A DNA stretch of 48,932 bases from Lactiplantibacillus herbarum. GTDB lineage: Bacteria; Bacillota; Bacilli; Lactobacillales; Lactobacillaceae. Within the stretch, counting starts at the first letter, position 1, and every line of letters begins with the position of its first letter. The position numbers were made by a program, and so were the translations under genes. Positions 1 through 9,569 of the stretch are shown in pieces. The notes beneath the pieces were generated by a model. It was not told the origin of the DNA and made no database searches. It worked only from the letters and a program-made list of their open reading frames with translations. The stretch covers positions 60,006-108,937 of the forward strand of contig NZ_LFEE01000016.1 of the NCBI RefSeq assembly GCF_001039045.1. The letters are read 5' to 3'.

Positions 1-170
1 AAGCTGTCTCTGGACAGTTTTTTTCTTGCACATATTTAGACCCGCAAGAAGGCACGGAAGTAACTAAAACCTTTTATGTAGGGGATCGGACGACGCCATT
101 CTATACATTTAATCCTGATACGTCTGTTCATATTTGGCAGAATGTATCAATGGATTTTATTGAACAATAA
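1..170 (+). CDS. Phage tail structural protein, C-terminal fragment
   Basis: This is the 3' end of an open frame that enters from outside the window (first full codon at base 3, stop TAA at 168-170). The readable end contains TKTFYVGDRTTPFYTFNPD and finishes in VSMDFIEQ. From memory, this resembles the C-terminus of a small structural protein found just before the tail-tip gene in Lactobacillus siphophages. The next gene follows 12 bases downstream with its own AAAGGGGTG ribosome site, which fits a late structural operon. The exact family cannot be fixed from 55 residues; a DUF6711-like tail protein is my best guess. Confidence 0.6.
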   Translation, partial: AVSGQFFSCTYLDPQEGTEVTKTFYVGDRTTPFYTFNPDTSVHIWQNVSMDFIEQ

Positions 171-182
171 AGGGGTGAAAAT

Positions 183-3100
183 ATGATTGAACAATCTGAT
201 TTAGCCCTAGCAGCATGGCAATCAACTGAGCGCCTTTTAGATGCAGTAGTAACAATTAATAAAATTGATTATAAAACCCACAGACTTAACATCAATTGAC
301 TATGATTCTGGTGGATTTACTGGTGATACGTTTAGCATCGGTTCTAACTATGAAAATAGTGTGTCAATTAAGTTCTCTCACCTCGTTGAAGGATTACAAG
401 CGGGCATGACGTTGGTCCCCAAAGTGGGTGTTAAAACGGCTAATGGCTATGAATATAGTTCGTTAGGCGTTTTTGTTATTTCAGATGAAATTCAAATGGA
501 CCGTAACAACGATGAAACGACGATTAAGGCTTATGACCAGATGTGCTTGTTAGAAGGAACGTATACTTCTAAGTTATCTTACCCGGCTAAAGTGGTTGAT
601 GTTGTTGCCGAAATTGCTAACATGGCAGGCGTTTCACTCAATACTAGTGATATTAGTAGATTGCCAGTACTTGCTAATCTTCCTAGTGCGATTAAAGGGC
701 AAACATACCGTAATGCAATTGGAATGTTGGCACAATTCTATGTAGGATTTGCAACTTTTGATCGTGATGGAAAGCTTACGATTCGAGTAATTACAGAACC
801 AGATTACGTGTTAGACCCTAGTCAGTATGAGCAAGGTGGACTTACTAAGAACGAAGTGCCATACAAAATTGGTGGTATTCAATGTGATGTAACAACAAGT
901 ACTTCGGATTCAAGTGGTGGCACTAATGAAACTACTACTACGCTGCAAGTCGGAGCTACATCAGGATCACAAGTTAAGCTAGCGAATAATTTGATGACGA
1001 TGGATAGGCTACAAGATATTTGGACCCAAATTAAAGATGTTACGTTCTATCCGTTCAGTTTGAAGTGGTTTGGTAATCCTGCTATCGAAGCGGGCGATTG
1101 GTTGACCTTACAGGATACCAAAGGGAATAATTTCAATGTTCCCAATAATGGCTATACGATGACTTTTGACGGTAGTCTTTCTGCGGTGTCGAAGGCTGAT
1201 CAGACGGCTACAGCAAGCAGCAGTTATGCATGGCGGGGGCAACTCTCTCAGCAGGTAGCCGATTTAGGCGGCCGCGTAGGTGCTTCCGGTAACTATATCT
1301 ATGGTGCTGAAACAACGGACCCACCGCTCAATGCTAAGTTTAATGATTTGTGGTACAAGCAGAACGGGAACAAGACTGAATTGTGGACGTACGAGCGCCA
1401 GAATGACGGCACTGGTGAGTGGGTATTAACTGTCTCTGACCTGACGAGTTCTGATGTAAAAGCGCAAGTCGATGAAGTGGGAAAAGATGCGGCGACTGCT
1501 GTAACTAATGCGGAAAATGCTGTTGCTATTGCTAATGGTGCTGTTACTACTGCTGGATTTGCAAATGATGCTGCCAGTAAAGCTCAGGTAGACGCTGGCA
1601 CTGCCATGACTAATTCATTGCAGGCGCTCAACACTGCTAATGTGTTAAGCGATAAAGTGACGACTAATACAGCATCAATTGATAACAATACTAAAATGAT
1701 TGCGTTAAAGGCTAATCAAACGGATGTTGATTCAATTGCCGGGCGTGTGACTACTGCTGAAGGTTCACTAACAGTGATGAATGATCAGATTGCACAGTCT
1801 GTGACACATTCGGAATTAACGACTACGCTAGGTGGGTATGCCACGCAGTCGTGGACACAAGGGCAGATTACAACTACCGCTAATGCAATTACCTCAACCG
1901 TGTCTAGTGTGCAAACTCAGGTTACTAATAGTGCTGTAGGGGTCAATCTTTTAAGAAATACTAGTCCAAGTGACAGTAGCCTTATGAATCCTTTGTATAA
2001 ACCAGACAAAGTTAATTGGACGATTATTTCAGGTGGAGATGGAGTAGGATCGTTTACAGATGTGAGCGGGTTGCTTGCGAAATATGGGTTTCAGATTCTA
2101 AATAATACGTCTGGTAATCGGGATTTTAAACAATACTTTGATTATGATAATAAGCCATATGTATTCAGTGTTTATGCCAAACCCACGGGTGTAACACAGG
2201 CTGTTGCCTTATTACGTATATGGGATGATGATTCCGGCGTTGCGGTTAATTGGACTTCGCAAACCATCAATTCTAGTGATGGGTGGACTAGGCTTGTTTT
2301 AAATGTAGATGCTGAAAAGTATACTTTACTTCATCGTATTGGCGTGCAATTTGGCATTACTGGTGCTGGTGGAATGATATTTGCTTGCCCAAAATTGGAA
2401 TCAGGAACTATTCCAACAGATTATGATATTAATCCGGCAGATAGTGCCAGTGTCAAAGCATTATCTACAGTTGAACAAACTGTTAAAGGTATTCAAACGA
2501 CCGTATCAGACCCAGTTAATGGCCTTGTTGCTAAACAAACGTTACTGTCGAATCAGTACACGAGTGTTATTGGTGGACTGACCAATGAGAATTTAGTGCC
2601 GTACTCTGGTTATTGGAATGATACGACTGGTTGGGTAAAAGGTGGAGCAGCCGCGGGTACAATTGGAATTTTTAAACATGCTTTTTACCACAATGGAACT
2701 GAAAATATGCTCATCTTGCACAACACTGGTACAAGCATATATGTTGAAAACTTTTTGATTGGTAGTTTATTTCCTATTGAGAGAAATACAACGTATACCT
2801 TAACGTATAAGATGTTTTCAAATTATGCCATGCCAAATATGGATGTTTGGTTACTTGGACGGCCATATGGAAGTGGCTATGCTAATGACCAGTCCTATAC
2901 GATTGCTAAACAAATTATTACTAGTAGAGTACCGTCTAATTCAGGTATAGAAACGATTACACAGACGTTTACAACTGGTGCAATTGATGAAGGGTACCTG
3001 CGATTCGATAATAATGGTAATTCGGCGACTAATGGAACGTCTGCTGATTTGTACATTGCAGAAATTAAAATTGAAAAAGGCAGCATTGCCACGCCGTATA

Positions 3101-4335
3101 CCAGATTATCAGGCTCTGAAATGGTTCAAACTGCTAATAATATTAATCTACGTGTTGAGAAAAACGGTGTGGTTAATGCGATTAATGTATCGCAAGAAGG
3201 TACTCAGATATATGGTAATAAGTTGCACATTACGGCAACAACTTCCATTGATAGCGCCGTGATTAAGTCAGCAATGATTGACACTCTTACAGCTGATAAG
3301 ATCACTGCTGGAACGCTCAACGGAAACAATGTTAATGTGATTAATCTAAACGCTAGCCATATTACTACTGGGACACTGACAGGTTCTAACTTACAAATTA
3401 ACCTTAGTACCGGTATGGTTACATTCCAAAGTGGTCGCATTCACAACTCGACTAACACAATTGATATTAATATTGATCAAGGATATATTTCAACAGCCAA
3501 TGGCAATGCAAGAGTGATGCTTAAGAATGGCGAAATGCAATTTGTGGAGCCGGGAATATTTGATACTGAAACTACGCCATACTTAAGGATTTCTAACGTG
3601 TCTGGTGGACAGTCTTTTAATGGTGCAACCTTTAATGGTAGAAAGTACGCAGTTTTAACAAATTCAGATAATTCCGCCGGTGGAGGTATATTTGATGCAC
3701 CTGTAGGCGAGGAACAGTTCAGTGGTATCTCTACAGGATATGGACTTGGTCTTTTAAGTACTGGTTGGCATATGACAAAAGTTGGTGGAGCCAATCGTGG
3801 GGTAGTTATATCTGGAGGTAAAAAAACATCCTATAATCCATATTGGCAATCCAGTCCTTCGATTGTAGTAGGTGGTACAAACCCAAGTGATTATCAAACT
3901 GGGGGTATGTACGGCACTAATATTATTATGGATTGTAACTACTTATATAACTTTAGTACTTGGGCGCAAACCAGTAGTCATGCTGCTAATGTTTATGTGG
4001 CTTCCGATGGTGCTATCGTTAGGGCTAGTTCAGCTTCTAAATATAAAGCGAATATTGTACGTAGCTTTGCTTCTGAATATGGAGAAAAAATATTAACTGT
4101 CCCAACTGCAACATGGAACGATAAAGCAGAACTAGAACATGGGCATGTTGAGCGAAGATATTATGGAATGATTGCCGAAGATTTAGCATCTGCTGGGCTT
4201 GAAATGCTAGTTGATCGTGGATCTGATGGAGAAATCGAAGGGGTCGAATACGATCGGATTGCAGTGGCACTAATACCATTAATTAAAAGTATGAAACAAC
4301 GAATTGACGAACTCGAAGAAAAGTTAGGAGCATAA
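183..4335 (+). CDS. Phage tail-tip / tail fibre protein (Tal-like) with S74-type chaperone end, frameshifted at its 5' end
   Basis: This large late gene encodes a prophage tail protein of about 1385 residues. The N-terminal third (motifs YKPTDLTSIDYDSG and FVISDEIQMDRNNDETTIKA) resembles the prophage tail endopeptidase/Tal family. The middle has heptad-like Ala/Thr/Asn stretches and two probable carbohydrate-binding-like blocks, beginning near GVNLLRN (about 1940) and NLVPYSGYW (about 2590). The last 105 residues look like an intramolecular chaperone of the S74 type: a Ser-Ser-Ala-Ser-Lys-Tyr-Lys motif near 4030, then YYGMIAEDLA and a C-terminal helix. The ATG at 183 has a good AAAGGGGTG site, but its frame stops at 297. 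The long frame is one base out and is open only from a TTG at 265 with no ribosome site. One extra A in the run at 273-276 explains this. Either the tail gene is broken or the sequence has an error. Confidence 0.8.
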
Positions 4336-4339
4336 AATT

Positions 4340-4768
4340 ATGAAATTTACTATTGAAAATCAATATCTTAACGGTGCGGTTACTCTCATGCAACGGATAC
4401 CATTAACCGGTTACCAATCAATGGCTCGGACACGTTTTATCCGTGTCTTAAACGAACCAGTTCAAGCTATGGTAGATGCTCAAAAGGACTTACTTGAACA
4501 ATATGCTGTTAAAGGTGATGATGGCGAGCCAATCAGTGATAACGGTAATTACACGCTACAAAAAGATACAGTACAGGAATACAAAGATGCTTATGATAAG
4601 TTGATTCACCAGTCCGCTGAAATTGATAAGGGAACGTATACGGATCATAAGCGAGACATTCAAGAGGTTTTGAAGAATTGCAAGTTGGAATTATCTGGCG
4701 ATGATGCCAGCGTGTATGCAGCGCTATGTGATGCTTTAGAAGTCAGTTTTGAAAAGGAAGGTAAATAA
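4340..4768 (+). CDS. Phage protein, DUF1617-like
   Basis: A 142-residue acidic, helical soluble protein with no signal or membrane segment. It starts five bases after the tail-fibre stop; AGGAG at 4326-4330, inside the end of that gene, supplies the ribosome site. The sequence (MKFTIENQYLNGAVTLMQRI, then a Lys/Asp/Glu-rich helical body) resembles the DUF1617 proteins found between tail fibre and lysis genes of Lactobacillus phages. No catalytic motif is visible. The role is unknown; position suggests tail assembly or a late accessory function. The family assignment is from memory of the N-terminal motif. Confidence 0.65.
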   Translation: MKFTIENQYLNGAVTLMQRIPLTGYQSMARTRFIRVLNEPVQAMVDAQKDLLEQYAVKGDDGEPISDNGNYTLQKDTVQEYKDAYDKLIHQSAEIDKGTYTDHKRDIQEVLKNCKLELSGDDASVYAALCDALEVSFEKEGK

Positions 4769-4770
4769 TT

Positions 4771-5025
4771 ATGTTAAAAACCAATAAATCAATTACGCTA
4801 TCAGGCCAATCTTTTGTTAATGGAACCCAAGTTGCTAGTTACAGCGCTAATATTAACAGTGAAAGTGGTTCAAGCAATATTAATTCTAGTATCATCAATC
4901 AAGAACTTTACGATGCTAACAAGGTAGATGTACGCAAGGATTTGTCAGATTTTACTACTAAGGTCTATGAAGTTGAAGACCAATTGGACAGTGAAGATAC
5001 GGCTGACAGCACTAAGACTGCTTAA
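4771..5025 (+). CDS. Small phage late protein, unknown function
   Basis: An 84-residue protein that begins two bases after the previous stop; AAGGAAGG in the end of that gene is the ribosome site. It is rich in Ser, Asn, Asp and Thr. The first half reads as short beta strands (SITLSGQSFVNGTQVASYSANI) and the C-terminal tail is acidic. No membrane segment or known motif is seen. It belongs to the same tightly packed late operon and may be a minor virion component. Function is not recognised. Confidence 0.6.
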   Translation: MLKTNKSITLSGQSFVNGTQVASYSANINSESGSSNINSSIINQELYDANKVDVRKDLSDFTTKVYEVEDQLDSEDTADSTKTA

Positions 5026-5041
5026 CACGAGGTGAGCGACT

Positions 5042-5422
5042 ATGTATGAGCATTTTACTAGAAACCGATTTTGGTTTTGGAAAGCGATGGAAACGTACGC
5101 GTTGGGCATTTACTTTATTGTTAAGCAAAATACGTTTATCTTTGAGCCACCTAAGCCAACCTTGTTAGATGTATTAGATGATCCACCGGCTATTTTTATT
5201 CTGGCGTGTGTAGGCACGTTGGGGCTAGTTTATTCGCTGTGGGATATTCATCTACCATATTACAAGCCACTAATGGCCGGGATGCTAACATTTGTCTGGG
5301 CCTTTTTTATGATCGCATTTGCGGCGCATGACTTTGCAACTGCACGATATGTGAGCTTTGAAAGTATGTACGCATTGGCGATTCTAGTCACAATGGTGCA
5401 TGAACAAATTGTTGGAGGTTGA
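5042..5422 (+). CDS. Phage membrane protein in lysis cassette
   Basis: A 126-residue integral membrane protein with an aromatic, basic N-terminus (RNRFWFWKAMETYALG) and about three hydrophobic segments (near residues 46-66, 75-98 and 105-122). GAGGTG ahead of the ATG is the ribosome site. It lies between the tail genes and holin, six bases before the next ORF. The location suggests a lysis accessory or superinfection function, but no family is recognised. It is larger than a typical class I or II holin. Confidence 0.6.
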   Translation: MYEHFTRNRFWFWKAMETYALGIYFIVKQNTFIFEPPKPTLLDVLDDPPAIFILACVGTLGLVYSLWDIHLPYYKPLMAGMLTFVWAFFMIAFAAHDFATARYVSFESMYALAILVTMVHEQIVGG

Positions 5423-5428
5423 TAAGTC

Positions 5429-5641
5429 GTGAGTGATGTCGTTATCGTGGCCCTCATCAGTTCTGCTACGGCGATCGTTGTTGCGTTGATTCCACAAATC
5501 TTTCCTTCACACAAAGAGAACAACGCGGCCACTAACGGCGATTCAATTTCTGAGTTGAAAAAGAAGAACGGGGCACTAAAAAAAGAGAATGTAGAAAAGC
5601 AAGAAATCATCGAATATTATAGAAAGCGGGATAGCAAGTAA
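5429..5641 (+). CDS. Small phage protein: one membrane helix plus coiled coil
   Basis: A 70-residue protein starting at GTG, with GGAGG ending nine bases upstream. Residues 4-25 form one hydrophobic helix (VVIVALISSATAIVVALIP). The rest is charged and heptad-patterned (ELKKKNGALKKENVEKQEI), suggesting a short cytoplasmic coiled coil. Its stop overlaps the holin start as TAATG, so translation is probably coupled. The layout is reminiscent of XhlA-type lysis accessory proteins, in mirrored topology. This is inference from shape and place; no sequence family is recognised. Confidence 0.6.
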   Translation: MSDVVIVALISSATAIVVALIPQIFPSHKENNAATNGDSISELKKKNGALKKENVEKQEIIEYYRKRDSK

Positions 5642-5931
5642 TGACAAGTTTTATTCAATTAGTAAATGGCGGGACAATTGCAGCAATCGGGATTGTCGTG
5701 TTTTTAATTATTTGGGCATTGAAAGGAACTAAATTCAATAATCAATATCTGCCAATTGCGGCCGAGTTAATCGGTGCGGTGATTGGTATTTTTATTGCTA
5801 CGGCAATGGCGGATACGTCTTGGATTGTTGGCATGGTGGACGGATTAGTTGCAGGCGCAGTCAGTGTCGGTGGCAATGAACTAATCAAGTCGATTCTGAA
5901 CACGTTTGGTACGGATGGAGGAAATAAATAA
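5641..5931 (+). CDS. Holin (A118-like)
   Basis: A 96-residue membrane protein with three hydrophobic stretches: residues about 10-28 (IAAIGIVVFLIIWALKG), 37-58 (LPIAAELIGAVIGIFIA) and 62-80 (WIVGMVDGLVAGAVSVGG), and a short hydrophilic tail. The order 'LPxxxxLIGAxxG' followed by a Gly/Ala-rich last segment resembles holins of the Listeria phage A118 group. It is coupled by TAATG both to the small gene before it and to the endolysin after it, the standard holin-lysin order. It should form the membrane lesion that lets the endolysin reach the wall. Confidence 0.8.
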   Translation: MTSFIQLVNGGTIAAIGIVVFLIIWALKGTKFNNQYLPIAAELIGAVIGIFIATAMADTSWIVGMVDGLVAGAVSVGGNELIKSILNTFGTDGGNK

Positions 5932-6830
5932 TGGCTACTTTAAATGGATTTGATGTCGCAAGCTATCAGACTGGTATGAATGTCGGTGGTGCCGCGGGTG
6001 ACTTTGTACTTATCAAAGCTACTGAGGGGACTAACTACACTAACCCAGCTTTTAGCGGGCACGTTAAACAAACGTTAGCAGCAAGCAAAAAGTTGGGTGT
6101 TTACCACTTTGCTGATGTTGGTGATGCTACAAAACAGGCCGATTATTTCTTGTCTAAGGTTAGCAGCTATGTTGGTAATGCTATGCTCGTTTTGGATTAT
6201 GAAGCAAGTGCCGTTAGTCAAGGTGTCAATTGGGCGAAAACTTGGTTGGATCGCGTTTATACTAAAACTGGTGTCCGGCCGGTCATTTATATGGGGCTAG
6301 CCGATGAAAATAGGTTAGATTGGTCACCAGTGGTCAATGCAAATTATGGCTTTTGGGGTGCTCAATATAACAATTACAATCAAGTTGTTGGCTTTACTCC
6401 ACGTGATTTGTATGGTTCGCTAAAACATTGGAAGACCGCGGTCATGTTCCAGTATACGAGTGCAGGTCGTTTATCTGGTTGGAGCGAAGATTTAGATTTT
6501 AACATTTTTTACGGTGATAAATCGGCATGGGATAAGTATGCTAAGTCTACTAAGACGGTTACAGCCAGCAAGCCAGTTTTAAAGCCTAATACCACTGCGC
6601 CCAAGTGGGTTAAGGAGAACAAGACCTATACATTGAAGACGGCTGTTAAGCTCCGTACGGGTGCGTCAACATCCGCTGGTGTGATTGCCGTATTACCAGC
6701 AGGATCAACGGTAAAAACTGATCAAGCCATCATCACGGGTGGCTATCGCTGGGTTCGGCAACCACGTGGTAACAGTTACGCTTATTTGGCGACTGGTCCA
6801 GTAAACAACACACTTGAATATGTGAAGTAA
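5931..6830 (+). CDS. Endolysin: GH25 muramidase with C-terminal SH3-like domain
   Basis: A 299-residue phage lysin. Residues 1-205 are a GH25 (Chalaropsis-type) N-acetylmuramidase: GFDVASYQ with Asp8, LIKATEG with Glu32, and the LDYE strand with Asp89 and Glu91, which hold the expected acidic active-site residues. A Lys/Pro/Thr linker follows, then an SH3-like wall-binding domain at about 225-295 (VKLRTGASTSAGVIAVLPAGS). There is no signal peptide, so release should depend on the holin just upstream (TAATG overlap). It cuts the MurNAc-GlcNAc backbone of peptidoglycan at the end of the lytic cycle. A terminator follows directly. The gene looks intact. Confidence 0.92.
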   Translation: MATLNGFDVASYQTGMNVGGAAGDFVLIKATEGTNYTNPAFSGHVKQTLAASKKLGVYHFADVGDATKQADYFLSKVSSYVGNAMLVLDYEASAVSQGVNWAKTWLDRVYTKTGVRPVIYMGLADENRLDWSPVVNANYGFWGAQYNNYNQVVGFTPRDLYGSLKHWKTAVMFQYTSAGRLSGWSEDLDFNIFYGDKSAWDKYAKSTKTVTASKPVLKPNTTAPKWVKENKTYTLKTAVKLRTGASTSAGVIAVLPAGSTVKTDQAIITGGYRWVRQPRGNSYAYLATGPVNNTLEYVK

Positions 6831-6834
6831 TACG

Positions 6835-6875
6835 AATCCCCGCACTGACTTTATAGTTAGTGTGGGGATTTTTTG
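6835..6875 (+). terminator. Rho-independent terminator of prophage late operon
   Basis: A 15-base-pair stem (AATCCCCGCACTGAC pairing with GTTAGTGTGGGGATT, two G-U pairs) around a TTTATA loop, followed by TTTTT. It begins four bases after the endolysin stop and closes the late transcript. Confidence 0.85.
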
Positions 6876-6917
6876 CGTAATATGTAGCGCTGCCCGCATT
6901 GGTGTTTTAGTATAAAA

Positions 6918-6951
6918 TGTCCCACAAAAGTTCCCACAAATCTGTGGGACA
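6918..6951. repeat. CCCACAA repeat cluster, possible prophage attachment arm
   Basis: TCCCACAAA occurs twice in direct orientation (6920-6928, 6932-6940), and TGTGGGACA (6943-6951) is the exact inverse of TGTCCCACA (6918-6926). It lies beyond the prophage lysis terminator and before the host gene mscL, where the right attachment site would be expected. Clusters of short direct and inverted repeats are typical of phage integrase arm-type sites. The core att sequence cannot be defined without the left prophage end. Confidence 0.4.
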
Positions 6952-7054
6952 TTTAGGCATTATCAGATATGCGTATTTTTAGAATGCCGGTTTATCAATG
7001 TTTATAAGTGTTAAAAGCAAGAAAAAGTAATCAAAAAAAGTTCATATTGTATAA

Positions 7055-7097
7055 CAAAAAAAGTTTCAATACCAGATAGACATTTGGCTGAAACTTT
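7055..7097 (-). terminator. Terminator of mscL
   Basis: Read on the minus strand: a 9-base-pair stem (AAAGTTTCA with TGAAACTTT, 7097-7089 and 7068-7060) followed by a T-run (the A-run at 7055-7062 on the plus strand). It lies about 20 bases past the mscL stop. The prophage/host junction therefore lies between here and the lysin terminator at 6875. Confidence 0.7.
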
Positions 7098-7115
7098 GCT
7101 TGGGGCTATTTTTAG

Positions 7116-7496
7116 TTATTTTTTAGCTTGTTCTTTTAATAAATCACGAATTTCTTCCAGATATTGTTCGGAAGCTTCAACGGCTTCGTCCTCTGGTTCT
7201 TCGGGTTCATTTCTGACAACCTTATTGATAATCTTAACGAGTAGGAAGACGACGATCGCTACGATGAAGAAATTAATGACGGCGTTTAGAAAGGCGCCAT
7301 ATTTAAACGTTGCGTCACCGATACTGACCTTCATATTGGATAAGTCGATCTTACCTAAGAAGATCCCGATTAACGGGTTGATCAGGTTGTCCGTTAATGA
7401 TTTGACGATGGCGGTAAAAGCTGACCCAATAATAACCCCGACTGCTAGGTCAATTACGTTACCGCGTGCAATAAACTCTTTGAATTCTTTAATCAT
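7116..7496 (-). CDS. mscL: Large-conductance mechanosensitive channel MscL
   Basis: A 126-residue protein of the MscL family, which forms a homopentameric inner-membrane pore that opens under membrane tension and releases solutes on osmotic downshock. The N-terminal amphipathic helix plus pore-lining TM1 is clear ([19 protein letters not shown]). A periplasmic loop with [12 protein letters not shown] follows, then TM2 ([19 protein letters not shown]) and an acidic C-terminal helical bundle. Length and motifs are typical. AAGGAG upstream of the ATG is the ribosome site. It is monocistronic with its own terminator, and appears to be the first host gene after the prophage. Confidence 0.96.
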   Translation of the reverse strand: MIKEFKEFIARGNVIDLAVGVIIGSAFTAIVKSLTDNLINPLIGIFLGKIDLSNMKVSIGDATFKYGAFLNAVINFFIVAIVVFLLVKIINKVVRNEPEEPEDEAVEASEQYLEEIRDLLKEQAKK

Positions 7497-7499
7497 TGA

Positions 7500-7878
7500 T
7501 AACCGCTCCTTTATGAGTTGTTCTTAAAATAGTATAGCGAAGATTGGGAGTGTGCTCAAACTGAATGCATTCGCTATCGTTTTTGCTGTTGTAAATTGTT
7601 GGTATGTCGAGCTTATCAGGGCAAGTTTAGTAGTGAAGTGGCAGATCAGTTTTAGTTGTTAAAATGAGGATGTCAACTATTCTTTAAACGCATAGTAGGG
7701 TATTTGAAATAGGTATTTTACATTACCTCGGCAGACACGTATGATGACGTCAATCTAATTAGTTAGCGGTAAGCCGCATCAAATGATGACGACGTACCAG
7801 CAGATGCCAGATGAGTAGCTAGCTGACCACGATAATGGTGGATTTAGATTGAATGACTATTTAAAGGAGATTATTAAA
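7500..7878. other. Intergenic region with possible operator
   Basis: About 380 bases between divergent mscL and the aldo-keto reductase gene. No convincing ORF or RNA is seen. One inverted repeat stands out, AGGTA-N8-TACCT at 7711-7728, downstream of a TTGAAA-like box; it could be an operator for the reductase genes. The stretch 7730-7850 looks like decayed sequence with no match I recognise. Confidence 0.35.
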
Positions 7879-8817
7879 ATGACTAAACAGACAGAAATCG
7901 CATTAGGAACCTGGGCGTGGGGTGACACGTCTGACGGTAAAGTTTTTGGTGAACAGTTGACGGTTGCGGATTTACAACCAGTCGTTGATGAAGCCATGGC
8001 GAACGGTTTTAATCTTTGGGATACGGCCTACGCTTACGGTGCCGGTGTTTCCGAATCAATGTTAGGAACGCTACTACAGAATTACCCACGTGAGAGTTAC
8101 CAATTATCAACGAAGTTTACGCCACAAATGGCTGGCGATGGTGAACACGAAGTTGCTGATATGCTTGCCGGTAGTTTGAAACGCTTGAAGACCGATTATA
8201 TAGATATTTATTGGATTCATAATCCCGGTGATGTCGAAAAGTGGACACCAGAACTGATTCCACTAGTGCAAAGTGGCAAGATCAAGCGGGTCGGCGTTTC
8301 TAATCACAATTTAGACCAGATTAAACGGGTAAATGAAATCTTAGGCGCAGCTGGTATTCAAATTTCAGCGGTTCAAAATCACTACAGCTTACTGTACCGC
8401 TCATCCGAAGAAGCTGGAATTATTGAGTACTGTCGCGAACATGACATTACTTTCTTTGCATACATGGTATTGGAACAAGGTGCACTTTCAGGTCACTACG
8501 ATGTTCAACATCCGTTACCCGCTGGAACGATGCGTGCGACCGTCTACAATCCCGTACTACCACAACTTGAAGCGTTGACGTCCGCGTTAGCTGGAATTGG
8601 GGCTAAGCAGGATGCGACCGCGGCTGAAGTGGCAACGGCCTATGTACTTGCCAAGGGAACAACCCCAATTGTTGGGATCACTAAGGCGAAGTACATTGCG
8701 AGCGAAAAGAAAGCAGTGACAGTCCAATTATCTGATGCAGACGTGGCTAGATTAGAAGCGCTGGCTGCTGCGACGAATGTGGATACTAAAGGGAACTGGG
8801 AAGAAACGATGATCTAG
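7879..8817 (+). CDS. Aldo/keto reductase
   Basis: A 312-residue NADP(H)-dependent oxidoreductase of the aldo-keto reductase superfamily ((beta/alpha)8 barrel, cytoplasmic). The catalytic tetrad is visible: Asp48 and Tyr53 (WDTAYAYGAG), Lys79 (LSTKF) and His114 (YWIHNPG). The C-terminal GITKAKYI segment is the usual cofactor phosphate loop. I chose the ATG at 7879 because AAAGGAG lies nine bases upstream; an upstream TTG has no ribosome site. It likely reduces small aldehydes or ketones; the substrate cannot be read. A short-chain reductase and a second aldo-keto reductase follow on the same strand with gaps under 80 bases, so they may share a transcript. Confidence 0.88.
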   Translation: MTKQTEIALGTWAWGDTSDGKVFGEQLTVADLQPVVDEAMANGFNLWDTAYAYGAGVSESMLGTLLQNYPRESYQLSTKFTPQMAGDGEHEVADMLAGSLKRLKTDYIDIYWIHNPGDVEKWTPELIPLVQSGKIKRVGVSNHNLDQIKRVNEILGAAGIQISAVQNHYSLLYRSSEEAGIIEYCREHDITFFAYMVLEQGALSGHYDVQHPLPAGTMRATVYNPVLPQLEALTSALAGIGAKQDATAAEVATAYVLAKGTTPIVGITKAKYIASEKKAVTVQLSDADVARLEALAAATNVDTKGNWEETMI

Positions 8818-8853
8818 TCGTTTTGATTTAAGTCGTGAGAAAGAAGATATATA

Positions 8854-9495
8854 ATGGCAAAAATATTAATTCTTGGTGCAAGTGGCGCCATGGCACAATT
8901 ATTAACTAAACGATTACTGAATGAAACGGATGATCAGCTCGTGTTGTTTTTACGACATGCGGAGCGGGTTGCTCAATACGCCTCTGATCAACGCGTGACG
9001 ATTATTGAAGGTGACGTATTGGACACGTCCGCAGTCATCAAAGCGCTGGCTAATGTTGATGTCGTTTATTCTAATCTGGGTGGTATCAATCTTGATGATC
9101 AGATGCGCAGCGTGTTATTGGCGATGAAGCAGGCTAAGCAAACACGGTTAATCTATATCAGTTCACTGGGTGCGCATCACGAAGTTGCTGGCAAGTTTGG
9201 GCAGTGGAACGAACAGGCGATTAAAGATTACTTGCCTGGTTTCAGAAAAACGGCCGAGTTAGTGGCTAATTCAGGGCTCACTTATCCCGAAATCCGCCCA
9301 GCATGGTTAACGAATCAAGCTGAAGTTAGCTATGAGATTACACGGGGCGACGAGTCCTTTAAAGGCACGGAGGTTGCTCGTCAAAGTGTTGCTGACTTTG
9401 CGTTCAAGGTTATTCAAGATCCAACCACCTATCAAAATGAAAGTGTTGGTCTGAATAAACCTAATACCGACGGCGATAAGCCAAACTGGATCTAG
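8854..9495 (+). CDS. NAD(P)-binding atypical SDR (NmrA-like)
   Basis: A 213-residue Rossmann protein. The N-terminal KILILGASGAMAQLLTKR is the dinucleotide loop (GxSGxxx), followed by VDVVYSNLGG and LIYISSLGAHHE, the usual second half of the NmrA/YwnB-like sugar-epimerase-type fold. No complete YxxxK pair is evident, which is common in atypical SDRs that act as redox sensors or quinone/flavin reductases. AAGAAG is a modest ribosome site. It sits 36 bases after one aldo-keto reductase and 74 bases before another; the trio is probably cotranscribed. The substrate is unknown. Confidence 0.8.
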   Translation: MAKILILGASGAMAQLLTKRLLNETDDQLVLFLRHAERVAQYASDQRVTIIEGDVLDTSAVIKALANVDVVYSNLGGINLDDQMRSVLLAMKQAKQTRLIYISSLGAHHEVAGKFGQWNEQAIKDYLPGFRKTAELVANSGLTYPEIRPAWLTNQAEVSYEITRGDESFKGTEVARQSVADFAFKVIQDPTTYQNESVGLNKPNTDGDKPNWI

Positions 9496-9569
9496 CTTGT
9501 TAAACAGGATGAACTAGTAATTCAAATCAAACGGCGGATGGTAAGTCATTTAGAAGCGGGGTTAGTGAT

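Noticed and set aside
265-300. Programmed +1 frameshift in the tail gene
   Set aside because: The site AAA-ACC-C lacks a rare codon, stop codon or stimulatory element typical of +1 shifting; an inserted base or an error is simpler.
7084-7527. 147-codon plus-strand frame over mscL
   Set aside because: It is exactly antisense to a confidently identified channel gene and has no ribosome site or protein-like pattern.
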